From Phycisphaerae bacterium (GTDB taxonomy: Bacteria; Planctomycetota; Phycisphaerae; Phycisphaerales; SM1A02), in contig JAUIHC010000159.1 in NCBI GenBank assembly GCA_030432455.1, positions 1-6,905 of the forward strand: a stretch of DNA of 6,905 nucleotides, in the 5' to 3' direction. The notes under the pieces were generated by a model, which saw only the letters and a list, made by a program, of their open reading frames with translations, searched no databases and had not been told where the DNA came from. Of this stretch, positions 5,854-6,905 are shown one piece after another. The translations under genes were made by a program, and so were the position numbers. How positions within the stretch are numbered: the stretch's first letter is position 1; each line of letters opens with the position of its first letter.

Positions 5854-5927
5854 TGGGCCGGCCCGGATTCGAACCGGGGTCTCGCCGATTATGAGTCGGG
5901 GGCTCTGGACCGCTGAGCTACCAGCCC
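5854..5927 (-). tRNA. tRNA with anticodon CAT (elongator Met, or Ile2)
   Basis: A complete 74-base cloverleaf ending at the discriminator A; CCA is not encoded. The acceptor stem GGGCTGG/CCGGCCC has one T-G wobble. The D-arm is GCTC-AGCGGTCCA-GAGC. The anticodon arm is CCCGA-CTCATAA-TCGGC, whose outermost pair is a C-C mismatch. The variable loop is GAGAC and the T-arm is CCCGG-TTCGAAT-CCGGG. Initiator tRNA is excluded because position 1 pairs with 72 and the three G-C pairs at the base of the anticodon stem are absent. CGACTCATAATCG also occurs in E. coli tRNA-Ile2, whose C34 is changed to lysidine by TilS to read AUA, so Ile2 is a real alternative to elongator Met. Confidence 0.93.
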
Positions 5928-6021
5928 GTGTCGCGCCGTCGGGTCGGGGATCGTATCGGGTTTGGGGCGAGGATTGCAGAAAGTTCGGGGTTCCGAGCGG
6001 GGCGTGGGTACCATTCGAACC

Positions 6022-6252
6022 ATGAGCCGGGAACTTCTCCTACGAATCACGATCGAGCCCGGAAAGTGCGGCGGCCGCCCCTGCATCCGGGGGATGCGGA
6101 TGCGGGTCTCGGACGTTCTCGAGTTGCTCGCCAATGGCGCGACGATCGAGGAGATCCTGATCGATCATCCGAGCCTCGAGCGTGACGACGTGCTGGCGGC
6201 CCTTGCCTACGCGGCAGTTCAGATGAGCCATCCGGTCCTTCGCGTCGCATGA
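6022..6252 (+). CDS. DUF433 antitoxin, toxin partner destroyed
   Basis: A 76-residue protein of the DUF433 family, small HTH-like proteins usually encoded directly before a DUF5615 (PIN-like) toxin and regarded as VapB-type antitoxins. It matches from end to end: RITIEPGKCGGRPCIRGMRM (8-27), VSDVLELLANGATIEEIL (29-46) and HPSLERDDVLAALAYAA (49-65). ATG 6022 is chosen because similarity starts there; an upstream start at 5962 would add 20 unrelated residues. No Shine-Dalgarno precedes it; TACCAT at 6009-6014 would place transcription start at or next to the ATG, so a leaderless mRNA is possible. The stop overlaps the ATG of the following toxin gene (ATGA), which is broken. The reading frame itself is undamaged. 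Confidence 0.88.
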   Translation: MSRELLLRITIEPGKCGGRPCIRGMRMRVSDVLELLANGATIEEILIDHPSLERDDVLAALAYAAVQMSHPVLRVA

Positions 6253-6453
6253 GATTCCTTGTCGACAATCAGTTGCCACCAGCCTTGTCACGGCACCTCT
6301 CCGAGGCCGGGCACGACGCCATTCATGTGTCGATGGTCGGGCTTGACGAGGCGTGCTGATCGAATCCGTCGGCCGCGCATCGCCGGCAATCCTTGCGGCG
6401 TTCGCGATGGTCAACGAGTCGTCGAGCTCGCATCGTCGACGCCGCACGAGTGA
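6249..6453 (+). pseudogene. DUF5615 PIN-like toxin, disrupted
   Basis: From the ATG that overlaps the antitoxin stop, 36 codons read MRFLVDNQLPPALSRHLSEA then GHDAIHV, an unmistakable DUF5615 N-terminus (Asp6 is the first PIN-like acidic residue), before a TGA at 6357-6359. Intact members have about 110-120 residues with a central VxxKDxDF-type acidic motif, which is missing in all three frames. C-terminal-like pieces remain in other frames: GRASPAILAAF in the frame opened at 6353, and GQRVVELASSTPHE ending at the TGA 6451-6453 in the third frame, resembling the family's closing FVEL...HE. Loss of the middle plus frame changes point to at least two deletions. The N-terminal call is firm; the C-terminal matches are from memory and less certain. 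Confidence 0.72.
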
Positions 6454-6463
6454 CCCCGGACGA

Positions 6464-6905
6464 TCATGCGCCCGCCGCCGCCGCGACACCCGCGAGGTAG
6501 CCGCTCGCCCACGCCCATTGGAAGTTGAATCCGCCGACTCGTCCGTCGACGTCGAGGAGTTCGCCCGCGAGATGCAGGCCCGGCGTCACTCGGCTCTCCA
6601 TCGTGTCGAGTCTCACTTCCGACAGCGGGACGCCGCCGGCGGTGGCTTCGGCGAAGGTGTAGCCACGGTCGCCCGCGACCGCGAGGCGGTGGCTGAAGAT
6701 CGCGTCGAGGAGTCGTCTGCGGGCGTCCTTGGCGAGATTCCGCACGCGATCTCCCGGGTCGAGTTCGGCCGCGAGCGCGATCGTCTGGATGAACCGCTCG
6801 GGCACGCGGCCGCGGAGCACGGAGCCGATCGTCGCGCTGCCCGAGGCCGAGAGGAGTGACGATTCGAACGCGTCGCGATCGTCGTCGGGCAGGAACGAGG
6901 CGACG
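6464..6905 (-). CDS. HI0933/BaiN-type FAD-dependent oxidoreductase, C-terminal part (5' end outside window)
   Basis: The frame is open from the window edge to the TGA at 6466-6464 and gives 146 codons, about a third of the roughly 400-residue family (NAD(P)/FAD-dependent oxidoreductase, YhiN/HI0933; BaiN is a member). Counting from the first full codon, RGRVPERF (31-38) lies in the all-helical insert; EATAGGVPLSEV (86-97), TMESRVTPGLHLAGELLDVD (101-120) and GGFNFQWAWASGYLAG (124-139) form the family's signature C-terminal FAD-binding end. The GTG at 6820 is internal, not the start. The N-terminal dinucleotide-binding motif would lie beyond the window. The substrate is unknown for most members. 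It is convergent with the broken DUF5615 gene, with 10 bases between them. Confidence 0.92.
   Translation of the reverse strand, partial: VASFLPDDDRDAFESSLLSASGSATIGSVLRGRVPERFIQTIALAAELDPGDRVRNLAKDARRRLLDAIFSHRLAVAGDRGYTFAEATAGGVPLSEVRLDTMESRVTPGLHLAGELLDVDGRVGGFNFQWAWASGYLAGVAAAAGA

Noticed and set aside
6249..6453. Single sequencing error as the cause of the broken DUF5615 gene
   Set aside because: One indel cannot restore the gene: the central motif is missing in all frames and the C-terminal pieces sit in two different frames.
6353..6859. Plus-strand open frame of 168 codons at the right end
   Set aside because: Apart from a short piece resembling the end of DUF5615, it is the antisense shadow of the flavoprotein gene.

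Overview
The window comes from a GC-rich bacterium, most likely a planctomycete of the Phycisphaerae type. The strongest hint is the secreted protein at 5039-5758, which ends in a PEP-CTERM-like anchor (VPGVSG, a hydrophobic helix, then RGRRR) of a style common in that group. The assignment is an inference; there is no rRNA or marker gene here.

Layout, left to right. 1-1357 (+) is the 3' part of a copper-type P1B ATPase (copA). Fifteen bases past its stop, on the opposite strand, lies a broken abortive-infection/toxin-antitoxin locus: an intact AbiEi-type antitoxin (2144-1536) whose partner AbiEii toxin survives only as its first ~55 codons (1536-1372). A good promoter with nested palindromes sits in front of it. 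Next, also on the minus strand, is a predicted lipoprotein resembling acetolactate decarboxylase (2994-2221), then an apparently intact toxin-antitoxin pair: an excisionase-like HTH antitoxin (4156-3704) followed by a PIN-domain ribonuclease toxin (3677-3105). About 880 bases without a convincing gene follow (4157-5038). They hold T-rich direct repeats at the antitoxin promoter, a long palindrome and a 36-bp tandem repeat with decayed copies. After the secreted PEP-CTERM-like protein (+) there is a near-perfect GC-rich terminator hairpin, a minus-strand tRNA with anticodon CAT, a DUF433 antitoxin (6022-6252, +) and, overlapping its stop, a wrecked DUF5615 toxin gene. The window ends inside the 3' part of an HI0933/BaiN-type flavoprotein gene on the minus strand.

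The main theme is toxin-antitoxin turnover. Three different TA loci lie within about 5 kb. In two of them the antitoxin reading frame is intact and the toxin destroyed; only the HTH/PIN pair looks functional. The remaining genes (copper export, flavoprotein, tRNA, surface protein, lipoprotein) look like ordinary chromosomal genes between which these modules and the repeat cluster have landed. I found no CRISPR array, insertion sequence or obviously new multigene defence system.
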